Source of the DNA: Alphaproteobacteria bacterium
GTDB lineage: Bacteria > Pseudomonadota > Alphaproteobacteria > Rs-D84
Reading direction: 5' to 3'
Length of the DNA stretch: 44,131 nt
Assembly: GCA_017618175.1 (NCBI GenBank)
Contig: JAFZUT010000020.1
Coordinates: 69,728 to 113,858, forward strand
Shown: positions 9,261-16,651 of the stretch, piece by piece
How the letters are laid out: each line of letters begins with the position of its first letter
How positions within the stretch are numbered: the stretch's first letter is position 1
The notes under the pieces: generated by a model
Told to the model about the DNA's origin: nothing
What the model saw: the letters and a program-made list of their open reading frames with translations, nothing else
Database searches by the model: none
Made by a program: the position numbers and the translations under genes

Positions 9261-10007
9261 ATGAAAAAAAACGAAAATATTATATCTTTGAATAAAATTT
9301 GTAAAAGTTTCCCACTTGAGGTTGGTGGTTCACAACAGGTTTTATTTGATATAACTTTTGATATTACGGCCGGGGAATTTGTTGCAATTATGGGACCATC
9401 TGGGTCTGGTAAATCAACATGTATGAATATAATCGGTGCGCTGGATACACCATCGTCCGGTGTGTACGAACTGTACGGGCGTGATATTACAAATATGACC
9501 GACGATGAATTGGCATTGGTTCGTAATGAGCATATTGGTTTTGTTTTTCAAAACTTTAATTTGTTACCAAAACGTAATGTTTTAGATAATGTTATGTTGC
9601 CTTTGATGTACCGCGGGATATCACCCGAAGACCGGGTAATACGCGCGCGCGAAATGTTGCATCGTGTGGGGTTAGAAAAATTTGAATCATATCTGCCGAC
9701 ACAATTATCGGGGGGAATGAAGCAACGCGTTGCGATTGCGCGTGCATTGGCGGGAAATCCAAAATTAATATTGGCAGATGAACCGACCGGGGCATTAGAT
9801 TCCACAATGGGAAATGAAATTTTGCGTTTCTTTAAGCAATTGAACAAAGATATGGGGATAACCATCGTTATGATTACCCATGAATTTGACATTGCAAGGT
9901 ATGCAAACCGCCTTATACACATTTATGATGGACGCATCAATTACGATGGTACAATTCCAAAAACCGAGGCAGTGTTGGATAGAAAAACAAAGGCGACCAA
10001 AAAATGA
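9261..10007 (+). CDS. MacB-type ABC transporter ATPase subunit
   Basis: Powers the exporter encoded by this operon. The 248-residue protein has Walker A GPSGSGKST, the Q-loop VFQNFNLLP, the signature LSGGMKQRVAIARALAGNP, Walker B LILADEPTGALD and the switch histidine in MITHEFDIARY. This sequence class is the LolD/FtsE/MacB group of type VII (mechanotransmission) ABC systems. In E. coli MacB the ATPase and permease are one chain; here they are split, with the permease starting 4 bases before this gene ends (ATGA overlap). Confidence 0.94.
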   Translation: MKKNENIISLNKICKSFPLEVGGSQQVLFDITFDITAGEFVAIMGPSGSGKSTCMNIIGALDTPSSGVYELYGRDITNMTDDELALVRNEHIGFVFQNFNLLPKRNVLDNVMLPLMYRGISPEDRVIRAREMLHRVGLEKFESYLPTQLSGGMKQRVAIARALAGNPKLILADEPTGALDSTMGNEILRFFKQLNKDMGITIVMITHEFDIARYANRLIHIYDGRINYDGTIPKTEAVLDRKTKATKK

Positions 10008-11221
10008 CACTGAATGATATATTAAAGGAATCTTGGCTGTCCATTAGTGGAAATAAAATCCGTTCTTTCTTGACGGTTTTGGGTATTATTATCGGTGTTA
10101 TGGCGGTTGTTATAATGGTTGCCGTTGGTGAAACAGTGCAATATGAGATAACCGACCAATTTTCATCACTTGGCACAAATACTGTGGTTATACGTGCAGG
10201 TGCGGCGCAAATTGGTGGTGTACGCAGTGGAAACCGTCAAACATTAACAATTGATGATGCCGATGTTATTGCTAAATTGCCAGATGTCGCGGCGGTATCG
10301 CCGGTTCAAACTTCCGGTGCCCAGGTCGTGTATGGAAATAAAAATTGGTCCACATCTATGATGGGTGTTTATCCAGATTATACAACGGTTCAAAACATAG
10401 ATATTGAATATGGCGCATTCTTTGACCAAAGCGCGGTACGAAATGCATCTACTTACGCCGTAATTGGCCCCAAAACGGCATCAGAGTTAGGAATGGATGT
10501 CAACCCCGTTGGCGAAGTAATTCGTGTCCAGAATGTTCCTTTCGTTGTTATTGGTGTTTCCAAAGAACGTGGTGATTCCGCCATGGGGTCCCAAGATGAT
10601 ATGGTGATTGTTCCAATAACCACATTAAAAAAACGCCTTCAAGGCAGTCGCTTTCCAAATGCGGTCAGTATGATTGCGCTAAAACTTTATCAAGATGCCG
10701 ATAATTCTGTTGTTATTGATCAAATATCCGCCCTGCTCCGTGACCGGCACAAATTAAGACCTGGCGATGAAGACGATTTCCAGGTTATGGATATGAAGCA
10801 AATTATGGAAACGATGACCACCGTTACCGGATATTTGAAATTGCTGTTGATTGCGATTGCGGCGGTATCGTTGTTGGTCGGTGCAATTGGTATAATGAAT
10901 ATGATGTTGGTGTCGGTTGCCGAACGCACGCGCGAAATTGGTATACGCAAGGCCATCGGTGCGCGCGAACGGCATATTATCACCCAATTTTTGGCAGAAT
11001 CTATAATGATATCTTTTATTGGTTCTATGATAGGTCTTGTGATTGGTGTCGGCCTGTCCCAAGGTGTTGGTCGGTTTATACTTGGATACAACGTTCCATT
11101 TAGTTTATGGCCGGTTGTTTTATCTATAACGGTTGCCGTAGTTGTAGGTTTGGCGTCCGGTGTTATGCCCGCAATCAAGGCGGCAAAACTGAATCCAATT
11201 GACAGTTTAAGGTATGAATAA
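10004..11221 (+). CDS. MacB-type ABC transporter permease (FtsX fold)
   Basis: Inner-membrane part of the exporter. The 405-residue protein starts NDILKESWLSISGNKIRSFLTVLGIIIGVMAVV, the standard MacB_PCD start with one transmembrane helix. A periplasmic domain (about residues 50-265) follows, then three C-terminal helices of the FtsX domain (SLLVGAIGIMNMMLVSVAERTREIGIRKAIGA, about 287-318, then two further helices to 395). It ends AAKLNPIDSLRYE as in many family members. Such systems drive export from the periplasm of peptides, siderophores, toxins or macrolides; the actual substrate is unknown. Confidence 0.94.
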   Translation: MTLNDILKESWLSISGNKIRSFLTVLGIIIGVMAVVIMVAVGETVQYEITDQFSSLGTNTVVIRAGAAQIGGVRSGNRQTLTIDDADVIAKLPDVAAVSPVQTSGAQVVYGNKNWSTSMMGVYPDYTTVQNIDIEYGAFFDQSAVRNASTYAVIGPKTASELGMDVNPVGEVIRVQNVPFVVIGVSKERGDSAMGSQDDMVIVPITTLKKRLQGSRFPNAVSMIALKLYQDADNSVVIDQISALLRDRHKLRPGDEDDFQVMDMKQIMETMTTVTGYLKLLLIAIAAVSLLVGAIGIMNMMLVSVAERTREIGIRKAIGARERHIITQFLAESIMISFIGSMIGLVIGVGLSQGVGRFILGYNVPFSLWPVVLSITVAVVVGLASGVMPAIKAAKLNPIDSLRYE

Positions 11222-11238
11222 GAAAATTATTTCAAAAA

Positions 11239-11267
11239 AAAGCCGGCAATTTTTTAATTTTTGCCGG
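11239..11267 (-). terminator. Terminator of the TPR gene, between convergent genes
   Basis: The stem CCGGCAA / TTGCCGG is followed on the minus strand by a run of eight T. It ends the minus-strand TPR gene and may also slow readthrough from the exporter operon. Confidence 0.7.
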
Positions 11268-11274
11268 GAAAATG

Positions 11275-12882
11275 TTATTTAATTTTTTGAAGTTTTTTCT
11301 CGATTTTTGGAACTACGCTAAGGCCATCATCGGCCAATTCTATCGCACGCATATATGCGGCGCGTGCCGATGATTTGTCGCCTTTTATCGCGTATGCATC
11401 ACCCAAATGCTCGAACAAAGACGAACAAGTGTTTGCCGTTCCGCCAATCTTTTCCAGTATTTCCAACGCGGCATCATTGCCTTCACGTGTACCAACAACC
11501 ACGGCAACCGTATCCCACGCAACAATATCCGTTGGGTTTTGTTTTATCATTGTCATCGCATAATCATACGCATTTTCAATCTCGCGCCCCTGGGCCGCCC
11601 AAATACGGGCTTGAATAGATAATATCTCGGCATCTACGGTCAATATTTTTGCGGCATCGTGAATATCCCGTTGGGCGGAATTCAAATCACCAAACAACAA
11701 ATGCACCAACGCCCGCCGTTTCGTGATATACGCACGCCCTGCCCCCGATAATTTTTTGTTCTTTAATGCACGATTTATAATCCGCAAAGCGCCGCGTCTG
11801 TCGCCGGCCGCCGTGTAATATGCGACCAATTTATTTAATGCGGGCACAAACAGCGGATGTTCGTCCAGAATCTTTTTTAATTGTTTTGGTGAATTGTCGG
11901 TGCGCATTTTTCCAAACAAATAGAAAGGACTGTTTTTATCTATACTGTCCATATATTTTGCATAATTTCCACCCATATTCGCGAAAAATTGTCCAAGGTA
12001 GTAGTTTATAGTATTTTGAAAAAACGGCGTCTGGGGGCCGATTATTTGCGCAAAACGCAGCATTAAAACCGAAAGATCGGAATAAAGCATAATCTGGGCA
12101 TGTGAAACATTTTGAACCAAACCAAAGGCCAATGCGTTTTTTATACCGCTAAAATTCTCCCAATCGGGTATATCATCATAGTCTGCCATAAACATTCCGC
12201 CCGGATTAGACGAAAAATCTTGGCGCAATTGTTCTGCGGCATCGTCCATATCGTGTGCACGGTAAAACGACATGATGTACAGATAATCGTTGATATTCAT
12301 AAAATCCGGGCTAACGTTTGCAAATGCACCGGCGGCCTTTTCTGTATCGCCCTGCTCTGCATAAATTTGACCGCGAATAAACGATTTCCACGAAGAATTT
12401 GAATCCAAAGAATCGATATATTTCAATGTTTCTGTTTTACGGTCAATTGCGATGGCCGACCAAATGCGTATCGGTGCGTATACGGCGGATTTGTCCGTGT
12501 TGCGGCGTTTATAAATTTCGTCCCATTTATCATTTTTTACCAGGTACGTGTCATAAATTATGCGCGATGCCGGATTCATATCTTTCGCCAAAGTTGCAAC
12601 ATCCGTTGGAATTTGTCCGCCAAGGAATTCTGCCAATATTCGTGTATTTTTTACCGTGTCGTATTCGACATCGGCAAATGTTTTTATAAATTCTGGTGCC
12701 GTTTCAAAATCATTTACATATATTGCGTGTTGGGCCGCCAGAAACGCACCATATTTGTTTGTTTCTATGGCGTCGGTTGTTTTTTGTGTGTGATTTGGAC
12801 GGAAAATACAGAATACACCCCACCCCACCATAAAACTGATGATAAAAATTGTCACATAAAATAAAGTTTTTCGTTTTGTCAT
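11275..12882 (-). CDS. Membrane-anchored TPR-repeat protein, function unknown
   Basis: I do not recognise a specific family. The chosen ATG at 12882 gives 535 residues with a basic start (MTKRKT), one transmembrane helix (about residues 7-26) and a long extracytoplasmic part. Helical pairs of TPR type are clear in the second half, for example HPLFVPALNKLVAYYTAAGDRRGALRI, QARIWAAQGREIENAYDYAM and a last repeat EHLGDAYAIKGDKSSARAAYMRAIELA. TPR proteins of this layout are scaffolds for envelope complexes; that role is inference. It diverges from rsmG with 26 bases between start codons. The open frame extends 57 codons upstream, but that part overlaps rsmG and is not credible. Confidence 0.8.
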   Translation of the reverse strand: MTKRKTLFYVTIFIISFMVGWGVFCIFRPNHTQKTTDAIETNKYGAFLAAQHAIYVNDFETAPEFIKTFADVEYDTVKNTRILAEFLGGQIPTDVATLAKDMNPASRIIYDTYLVKNDKWDEIYKRRNTDKSAVYAPIRIWSAIAIDRKTETLKYIDSLDSNSSWKSFIRGQIYAEQGDTEKAAGAFANVSPDFMNINDYLYIMSFYRAHDMDDAAEQLRQDFSSNPGGMFMADYDDIPDWENFSGIKNALAFGLVQNVSHAQIMLYSDLSVLMLRFAQIIGPQTPFFQNTINYYLGQFFANMGGNYAKYMDSIDKNSPFYLFGKMRTDNSPKQLKKILDEHPLFVPALNKLVAYYTAAGDRRGALRIINRALKNKKLSGAGRAYITKRRALVHLLFGDLNSAQRDIHDAAKILTVDAEILSIQARIWAAQGREIENAYDYAMTMIKQNPTDIVAWDTVAVVVGTREGNDAALEILEKIGGTANTCSSLFEHLGDAYAIKGDKSSARAAYMRAIELADDGLSVVPKIEKKLQKIK

Positions 12883-12908
12883 AGGCGAACTTATGCTACA
12901 ATAATAAT

Positions 12909-13481
12909 ATGAATAGTAAAGAAAAATTTGAACGATATGCCGAAATTTTGCGCGATTGGTCAACGCGTATAAATCTTGTTGCACCAAGTACACTGGCAGA
13001 TATTGAAACGCGTCATTTTGCCGATTCGGCGCAATTGGATGATGTTTTGCCACGGGATGCAGAAATTTACGACTTTGGGTCTGGGGCCGGTTTTCCGGGG
13101 GTGGTACTGGCTATATTGGGATGGCGCGTGACATGTATCGAATCGATTGGTAAAAAGGTCGCTTTTTTGAATACTGTTCGTGAAGAATTGCATTTGGATA
13201 ATTTAACAATTTTTCACGGTCGTGTTGAAGACTTTTTGTTAAAAATTCCCGGCAAAAACGATAAAAAAGCCGGTAATTTTGTTATAACCGCGCGTGCATT
13301 TGCACCGTTGATAAAAATTTTGGACTATGTTCATGGTATAAATTGCCGGCTTTTTTTGTTAAAAGGCCGGGAAATCGAAAGTGAAATTTTGACCGCAAAG
13401 ACCAAATATAAATTTGATTATAAACTTGTTCCGTCCAAAACCGGCGATGGTTTCATCATAATTATCAATTTTTGCCGGTAA
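12909..13481 (+). CDS. rsmG: 16S rRNA (guanine-527-N7)-methyltransferase RsmG
   Basis: Methylates G527 of 16S rRNA using S-adenosylmethionine. The 190-residue protein has EILRDWSTRINLVAPST and RHFADSAQL, then the SAM-binding motif YDFGSGAGFPGVVLAIL with the acidic residue in CIESIGKKVAFLNTV, and a late ITARAFAPL. The length is slightly short but complete. The start lies directly after an AT-rich -10-like stretch with no ribosome site, so the message may be leaderless. As in many alphaproteobacteria it is followed by parA-parB; mnmG is missing from the upstream side. Confidence 0.95.
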   Translation: MNSKEKFERYAEILRDWSTRINLVAPSTLADIETRHFADSAQLDDVLPRDAEIYDFGSGAGFPGVVLAILGWRVTCIESIGKKVAFLNTVREELHLDNLTIFHGRVEDFLLKIPGKNDKKAGNFVITARAFAPLIKILDYVHGINCRLFLLKGREIESEILTAKTKYKFDYKLVPSKTGDGFIIIINFCR

Positions 13482-13495
13482 TTTCATATGAAATA
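13480..13495. promoter_or_regulatory. parS-like palindrome 1
   Basis: ATTTCATATGAAAT is a perfect 14-base palindrome overlapping the rsmG stop codon. Its arms match the bacterial parS consensus (TTTCA...TGAAA), but the core is CATATG where the consensus has CACGTG. It is probably a ParB binding site for the genes just downstream. Confidence 0.5.
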
Positions 13496-13540
13496 AAGAA
13501 TAACCATTTGATTTTACTATGATTCCGTATTTTGGAAAAT

Positions 13541-13556
13541 TATTTCATATGAAACA
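13541..13556. promoter_or_regulatory. parS-like palindrome 2
   Basis: TATTTCATATGAAACA agrees with the parS consensus TGTTTCACGTGAAACA at 13 of 16 positions. The differences are the two central C and G and one outer base. It is spaced 61 bases from the first palindrome, both lying in the rsmG-parA gap. Confidence 0.55.
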
Positions 13557-13608
13557 GAGTTTAATATATTGATTTTAGTGTGTTTTTGTTTTTTATAAAA
13601 TTTATGTC

Positions 13609-13637
13609 TTGACCGATATTCTAAGTTTGAATATACT
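13609..13637 (+). promoter_or_regulatory. Promoter of parA-parB
   Basis: TTGACC, a 17-base spacer and TATACT lie about 25 bases before the parA ATG, with an AAAGGCG ribosome site after it. The parS-like sites lie upstream of this promoter. Confidence 0.65.
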
Positions 13638-13662
13638 TTCGTTATCAAAGAAAGGCGATTTT

Positions 13663-14436
13663 ATGACAGAGATAATTGCGTTTGCAAATCAAAAGGGCGG
13701 TGTCGGTAAAACAACAACCGCGATAAATCTTGGTGCGTCATTGGCGGCGATTAAAAAGCGTGTTTTGTTGATAGATTTAGATTCCCAGGGTAATGCCGGA
13801 ACGGGATTGGGATTTGTGCGTTCTTCGCATACACAAAGTGTTTATGGTGTGTTGATGGGAACGTCAAACGCCGCGGAAAACATACTTTCTACGGCGGTGC
13901 CGGGTTTACATATTTTACCATCAACCCAGGCACTTTCCGGGGCCGAAGTTGAATTATTGGATATGGAAAATCGCGAATATCGCCTGCGTGATGCGCTGCG
14001 GCCGATAATGGAACATTATGATTATATTTTATTGGATTGTCCGCCGGCATTGGGTTATGTGACGTTAAATGCGCTGACCACTGCAAATCACGTTATAATA
14101 CCGTTACAATGCGAATTTTTCTCGTTAGAAGGGGTGTTGCACTTGGTAAATAATATTCGTGGCGTGCGTCAAAAATGGAACCCGGATTTGGATGTTTTGG
14201 GTGTGTTGCTTACTATGTATGACCGGCGCGCCAGTATGACGCGCGAAGTCGAAGAAAATGTGCGTGCAACATTTGGCGACAAAGTGTTCAGGACGGTTAT
14301 TCCGCGCAATGTTCGTGTGGCCGAGGCACCCAGTCATGGCAAGCCTGCACTGTTTTACGATTTTAATTCGACCGGTGCCCAGGCGTATTTGCGTGTTGCA
14401 ACGGAATTGGTTCAAAAATTAGAAAAAGGGGAATAA
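13663..14436 (+). CDS. parA: Chromosome partitioning ATPase ParA
   Basis: Deviant Walker ATPase that binds DNA non-specifically and moves ParB-parS complexes to segregate the origin region. From the ATG at 13663 (ribosome site AAAGG) the 257-residue protein begins EIIAFANQKGGVGKTTTAINL, the deviant Walker A with the signature lysine at residue 11. Later it has VLLIDLDSQGNAGTGLG and YILLDCPPALGYVTLNAL. It lacks the long N-terminal helix-turn-helix of plasmid-type ParA, so it is the chromosomal (Soj) type. An upstream TTG at 13609 would add 18 residues but lies in the promoter. Confidence 0.97.
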   Translation: MTEIIAFANQKGGVGKTTTAINLGASLAAIKKRVLLIDLDSQGNAGTGLGFVRSSHTQSVYGVLMGTSNAAENILSTAVPGLHILPSTQALSGAEVELLDMENREYRLRDALRPIMEHYDYILLDCPPALGYVTLNALTTANHVIIPLQCEFFSLEGVLHLVNNIRGVRQKWNPDLDVLGVLLTMYDRRASMTREVEENVRATFGDKVFRTVIPRNVRVAEAPSHGKPALFYDFNSTGAQAYLRVATELVQKLEKGE

Positions 14437-14439
14437 ATT

Positions 14440-15321
14440 ATGGCTAAATTTGGGCTTGGACGCAATTTGAATGATTTGCAGAATGAAATAGGTGTCGCGC
14501 CGGATATATCGATTTTGACCGGCACAGAACGCGTTGTTGTGCGTCAAATACCATTGGCGCAAATCGGTGTAAATCCGGATCAACCGCGCAAAACCTTTAC
14601 CACCGCCGATTTGGAAGATTTGGCCGCGTCCATTCGGGAAAAGGGCGTTTTAACCCCAATTATGCTGCGTACAGTCCGGGGCAGGGCATATATGTATGAA
14701 ATTGTCGCGGGCGAACGCCGCTATCGCGCCAGTAAAATGGCGGGGCTGGCCGAGATTCCGGCGATTATCAAGAATTTGGCGGATGACAACGCGATGGAAA
14801 TTGCGTTGATTGAAAACGTTCAACGCGAAAACCTGAACCCGATAGAAGAGGCCGCGGCATACGTCAATTTGATGAATAAATGCAAATACACAATGGAAGA
14901 TGTATCGCGTTTAATTGGAAAATCGGAAAGTTATATAAGAAATTTAATTCGTTTGAATGCATTACCGGCATCTGTTAAGAAAATGGTAGAGCAGGGCGAA
15001 TTATCGGCATCCCACGCGCGCACAATTGCGGTTGCGGAAAACCCCGAAGAATTGGCTCGGGAAATCGTTAAAAATAAATTGTCGGTCAGTGACACCGAAA
15101 AACGCGTAAAACGTGCCACACGTGCCGCACACGCCCGCGCATATACAAATAAAACCATGAACGAAGACGATATTGCCGATATGACGAAAAAGATAGGGCG
15201 TGCATTGATGTCGCGCGTTAAAATCACCGAACGTCGTGGCGGGGCAGGGCAGATTGTAATATCATTCAATACCCGCGCCCACCTGAACGAAATTGTTGAT
15301 AAAATTGTGGATAAAAAATAA
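14440..15321 (+). CDS. parB: Chromosome partitioning CTPase ParB
   Basis: CTP-dependent DNA clamp that loads at parS and stimulates ParA. The 293 residues comprise a short ParA-interacting N-terminus (MAKFGLGRNLNDL) and the CTP-binding domain with NPDQPRKTF (about 45-53), GERRYRASKMAGL (91-103) and ENVQRENLNPIEEA (125-138). A helix-turn-helix (about 151-175, SRLIGKSESYIRNLIRLNAL) and a C-terminal dimerisation segment follow. It lies 3 bases after parA. The recognition region sits beside two unusual parS-like sites, so its specificity could be altered; that is inference. Confidence 0.97.
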   Translation: MAKFGLGRNLNDLQNEIGVAPDISILTGTERVVVRQIPLAQIGVNPDQPRKTFTTADLEDLAASIREKGVLTPIMLRTVRGRAYMYEIVAGERRYRASKMAGLAEIPAIIKNLADDNAMEIALIENVQRENLNPIEEAAAYVNLMNKCKYTMEDVSRLIGKSESYIRNLIRLNALPASVKKMVEQGELSASHARTIAVAENPEELAREIVKNKLSVSDTEKRVKRATRAAHARAYTNKTMNEDDIADMTKKIGRALMSRVKITERRGGAGQIVISFNTRAHLNEIVDKIVDKK

Positions 15322-15331
15322 TTAAATTTTT

Positions 15332-15360
15332 CCCGGTTTTTTTGCAAAAAAGCCGGGAAT
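15332..15360 (+). terminator. Terminator of parA-parB
   Basis: CCCGG plus seven T, a two-base GC turn, then AAAAAAGCCGGG forms a 12-bp stem with one G-U pair. AATTTTTAT follows. Confidence 0.7.
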
Positions 15361-15382
15361 TTTTATCAAAAAAATATACAAA

Positions 15383-15407
15383 AAATGACGGGAACACACC
15401 GGCATTT
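15383..15407 (-). terminator. Terminator of the small secreted-protein gene
   Basis: On the minus strand AAATGCCGG and CCGTCATTT pair with one mismatch across a 7-base loop, followed by TTTTTTG. The sequence resembles the terminator of the related gene at 43468-44043. Confidence 0.55.
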
Positions 15408-15914
15408 TTAATCCTGGTTCCATAACCAACAATTTTCATCGGTATGCGCAACACCATCGGGCCACCCCGCACATACCATATTATTTGCGTTTTGTTGCTG
15501 TATTAAGTCCATAGCGATAGCAAGAGCAAACCCATTAATGGCATACTCACCAACACCACCGTGACGGGCGTCCCTAACAAGCCAGTTTCGAAGTGCAGCC
15601 GAACGTTCTTCGGCATCTTCGTATTCGGAATAAATTTCATTTTCTTTTGCCGATACCACATCAAAATTAACGAACCCAATTTCACCAACATTACCCGCGT
15701 TTTCACCATCGGCGGGGTATAAAACTATACTTGGTACATCCATTTCTGTTTCATCTATGGTTGTTGTAACATTTTTACTGGGTAATTTATCTTGTTTCAA
15801 TGCGTCCCTTGCATCGACATAATTCCGTGAAGTCACTGTTGATGAAGTCGTTTCTGCAAATGCATTTAATGTTAAAACGGATGCAACTGCACCGATGAAT
15901 AATGCTTGTTTCAT
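15408..15914 (-). CDS. Small secreted protein with YVD/KQDKL module and Cys-LWN C-terminus
   Basis: Function unknown. The ATG at 15914, preceded by AAAGGGGA, gives 168 residues. A clear signal peptide (MKQALFIGAVASVLTLNAFA, cut after AFA) is followed by ETTSSTVTSRNYVDARDALKQDKLP. A variable acidic middle then leads to a C-terminal helix ending CAGWPDG...ENCWLWNQD. The gene at 43468-44043 has nearly the same signal peptide, a YVD motif, KQDK and a Cys...LWN ending, but a different middle. These are therefore paralogues with conserved ends. The two C-terminal cysteines may form a disulphide in the envelope. The open frame runs 75 codons further upstream through a repeat region and is not used. 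Confidence 0.75.
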   Translation of the reverse strand: MKQALFIGAVASVLTLNAFAETTSSTVTSRNYVDARDALKQDKLPSKNVTTTIDETEMDVPSIVLYPADGENAGNVGEIGFVNFDVVSAKENEIYSEYEDAEERSAALRNWLVRDARHGGVGEYAINGFALAIAMDLIQQQNANNMVCAGWPDGVAHTDENCWLWNQD

Positions 15915-15947
15915 AATATTCCCCTTTATTCCTCGCTGTATAGTGTA

Positions 15948-15972
15948 ACAAAAAGGTACCTTTTTTTGACCA
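15948..15972. repeat. 25-base direct repeat with GGTACC palindrome, copy 1
   Basis: The sequence starts ACAAAAAGGTACC and continues TTTTTTTGACCA. It is repeated without change at 16034-16058. Its core AAAAAGGTACCTTTTT is a perfect 16-base palindrome. This copy ends about 34 bases upstream of the secreted-protein start codon. Confidence 0.85.
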
Positions 15973-16033
15973 CCCTGCAAGATTTCGTAAGTCATTGATT
16001 TTACTGAATCGCACTTTCTAAAAAAAGTGGTGG

Positions 16034-16058
16034 ACAAAAAGGTACCTTTTTTTGACCA
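16034..16058. repeat. 25-base direct repeat with GGTACC palindrome, copy 2
   Basis: Identical to the copy at 15948-15972, 86 bases apart start to start. The 61 bases in between hold no recognisable gene. Together with the two hairpins at 16070-16141 this fills the 228-base gap between the secreted-protein gene and pal. Confidence 0.85.
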
Positions 16059-16069
16059 GTTCGCACACA

Positions 16070-16095
16070 AAAACCGGCGGTTTCCCGCCGGTTTT
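16070..16095. terminator. Second hairpin downstream of pal
   Basis: A perfect 11-bp stem AAAACCGGCGG / CCGCCGGTTTT with loop TTTC. The same stem core recurs after der at 25501-25525. It works in either direction and backs up the first pal terminator. Confidence 0.6.
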
Positions 16096-16121
16096 GCTAA
16101 CCACTTACACTGGCCACTAAA

Positions 16122-16141
16122 AAATGCCCCGAAGGGCATTT
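16122..16141 (-). terminator. Terminator of pal
   Basis: AAATGCCC-TTCG-GGGCATTT on the minus strand is a stable 8-bp stem with a UUCG loop directly after the pal stop codon, followed by TTT. Confidence 0.7.
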
Positions 16142-16142
16142 A

Positions 16143-16559
16143 TTATTTAACAGTCGTTGTTGCGTTACGATTGAATTTCCAAACGTCTTCGCCGGTACCT
16201 TTGACCAACGGGCGTTCTTTACCATAAGAAATGGTGGAAATACGTTTCGAATCGATACCTTCGTCAACCAATACGCGTTTTGCCGCGTTTGCACGACGTG
16301 CGCCCAATGCCAAGTTGTATTCGGTTGAACCGCGTTCGTCGCAGTTACCAGCAATTTGAACCTTGACATCTTCGTTCGCCTTCAAATACAACGCCTGGCC
16401 CATCAAGTTGTCATGCGCCGCTTCGGAAATTTCCGCAGAATTGAATGCGAAGAATACGCGTTGATTGTTAATATCTTCCGGGGCAGTAACCTTGGAAGAA
16501 CCACATGCCGCCAACAAACCGGCAGCACCAGCCAATAAAGCAAAGTTTTTTATTTTCAT
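16143..16559 (-). CDS. pal: Peptidoglycan-associated lipoprotein Pal
   Basis: Outer-membrane lipoprotein that binds peptidoglycan and works with TolB and the TolQRA motor in constriction and envelope stability. The 138-residue protein has a lipoprotein signal with lipobox LAAC (Cys at 19), a short linker, then the OmpA-type domain. Visible elements are VFFAFNSAEIS, VQIAGNCDERGSTEYNLALGARRANAAKRVL and ISTISYGKERP. Pal usually sits behind tolB; here it stands alone with its own promoter, and tolB is not in the window. The acidic -2/-3 sorting signal is absent, consistent with outer-membrane sorting. Confidence 0.95.
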   Translation of the reverse strand: MKIKNFALLAGAAGLLAACGSSKVTAPEDINNQRVFFAFNSAEISEAAHDNLMGQALYLKANEDVKVQIAGNCDERGSTEYNLALGARRANAAKRVLVDEGIDSKRISTISYGKERPLVKGTGEDVWKFNRNATTTVK

Positions 16560-16595
16560 GAAAATACTCCCTTGAGTTTCTGTTGCTCAGGGTTT

Positions 16596-16624
16596 AGTGT
16601 ATAATAAAATTTTTGAAAAATCAA
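16596..16624 (-). promoter_or_regulatory. Promoter of pal
   Basis: The minus strand shows TTGATT, a 17-base spacer and TACACT. About 35 bases of leader and an AAGGGAG ribosome site precede pal. Confidence 0.55.
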
Positions 16625-16651
16625 GATAAAACAAAAAGAGAATAAAAAGCT

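Noticed and set aside
12883..13053. A 57-codon upstream extension of the TPR gene at 11275-12882.
   Set aside because: It overlaps rsmG on the other strand and puts the membrane anchor 60 residues inside; the ATG at 12882 gives a normal N-terminus.
13609..13662. A TTG start for parA 18 codons upstream.
   Set aside because: It lies in the promoter (TTGACC...TATACT), and ParA homologues of this type start near the EIIAFANQKGG strand.
15915..16139. A 75-codon N-terminal extension of the secreted protein through the repeat region.
   Set aside because: It would place a clear signal peptide in the interior, runs through both direct repeats, and the internal ATG has a good ribosome site.
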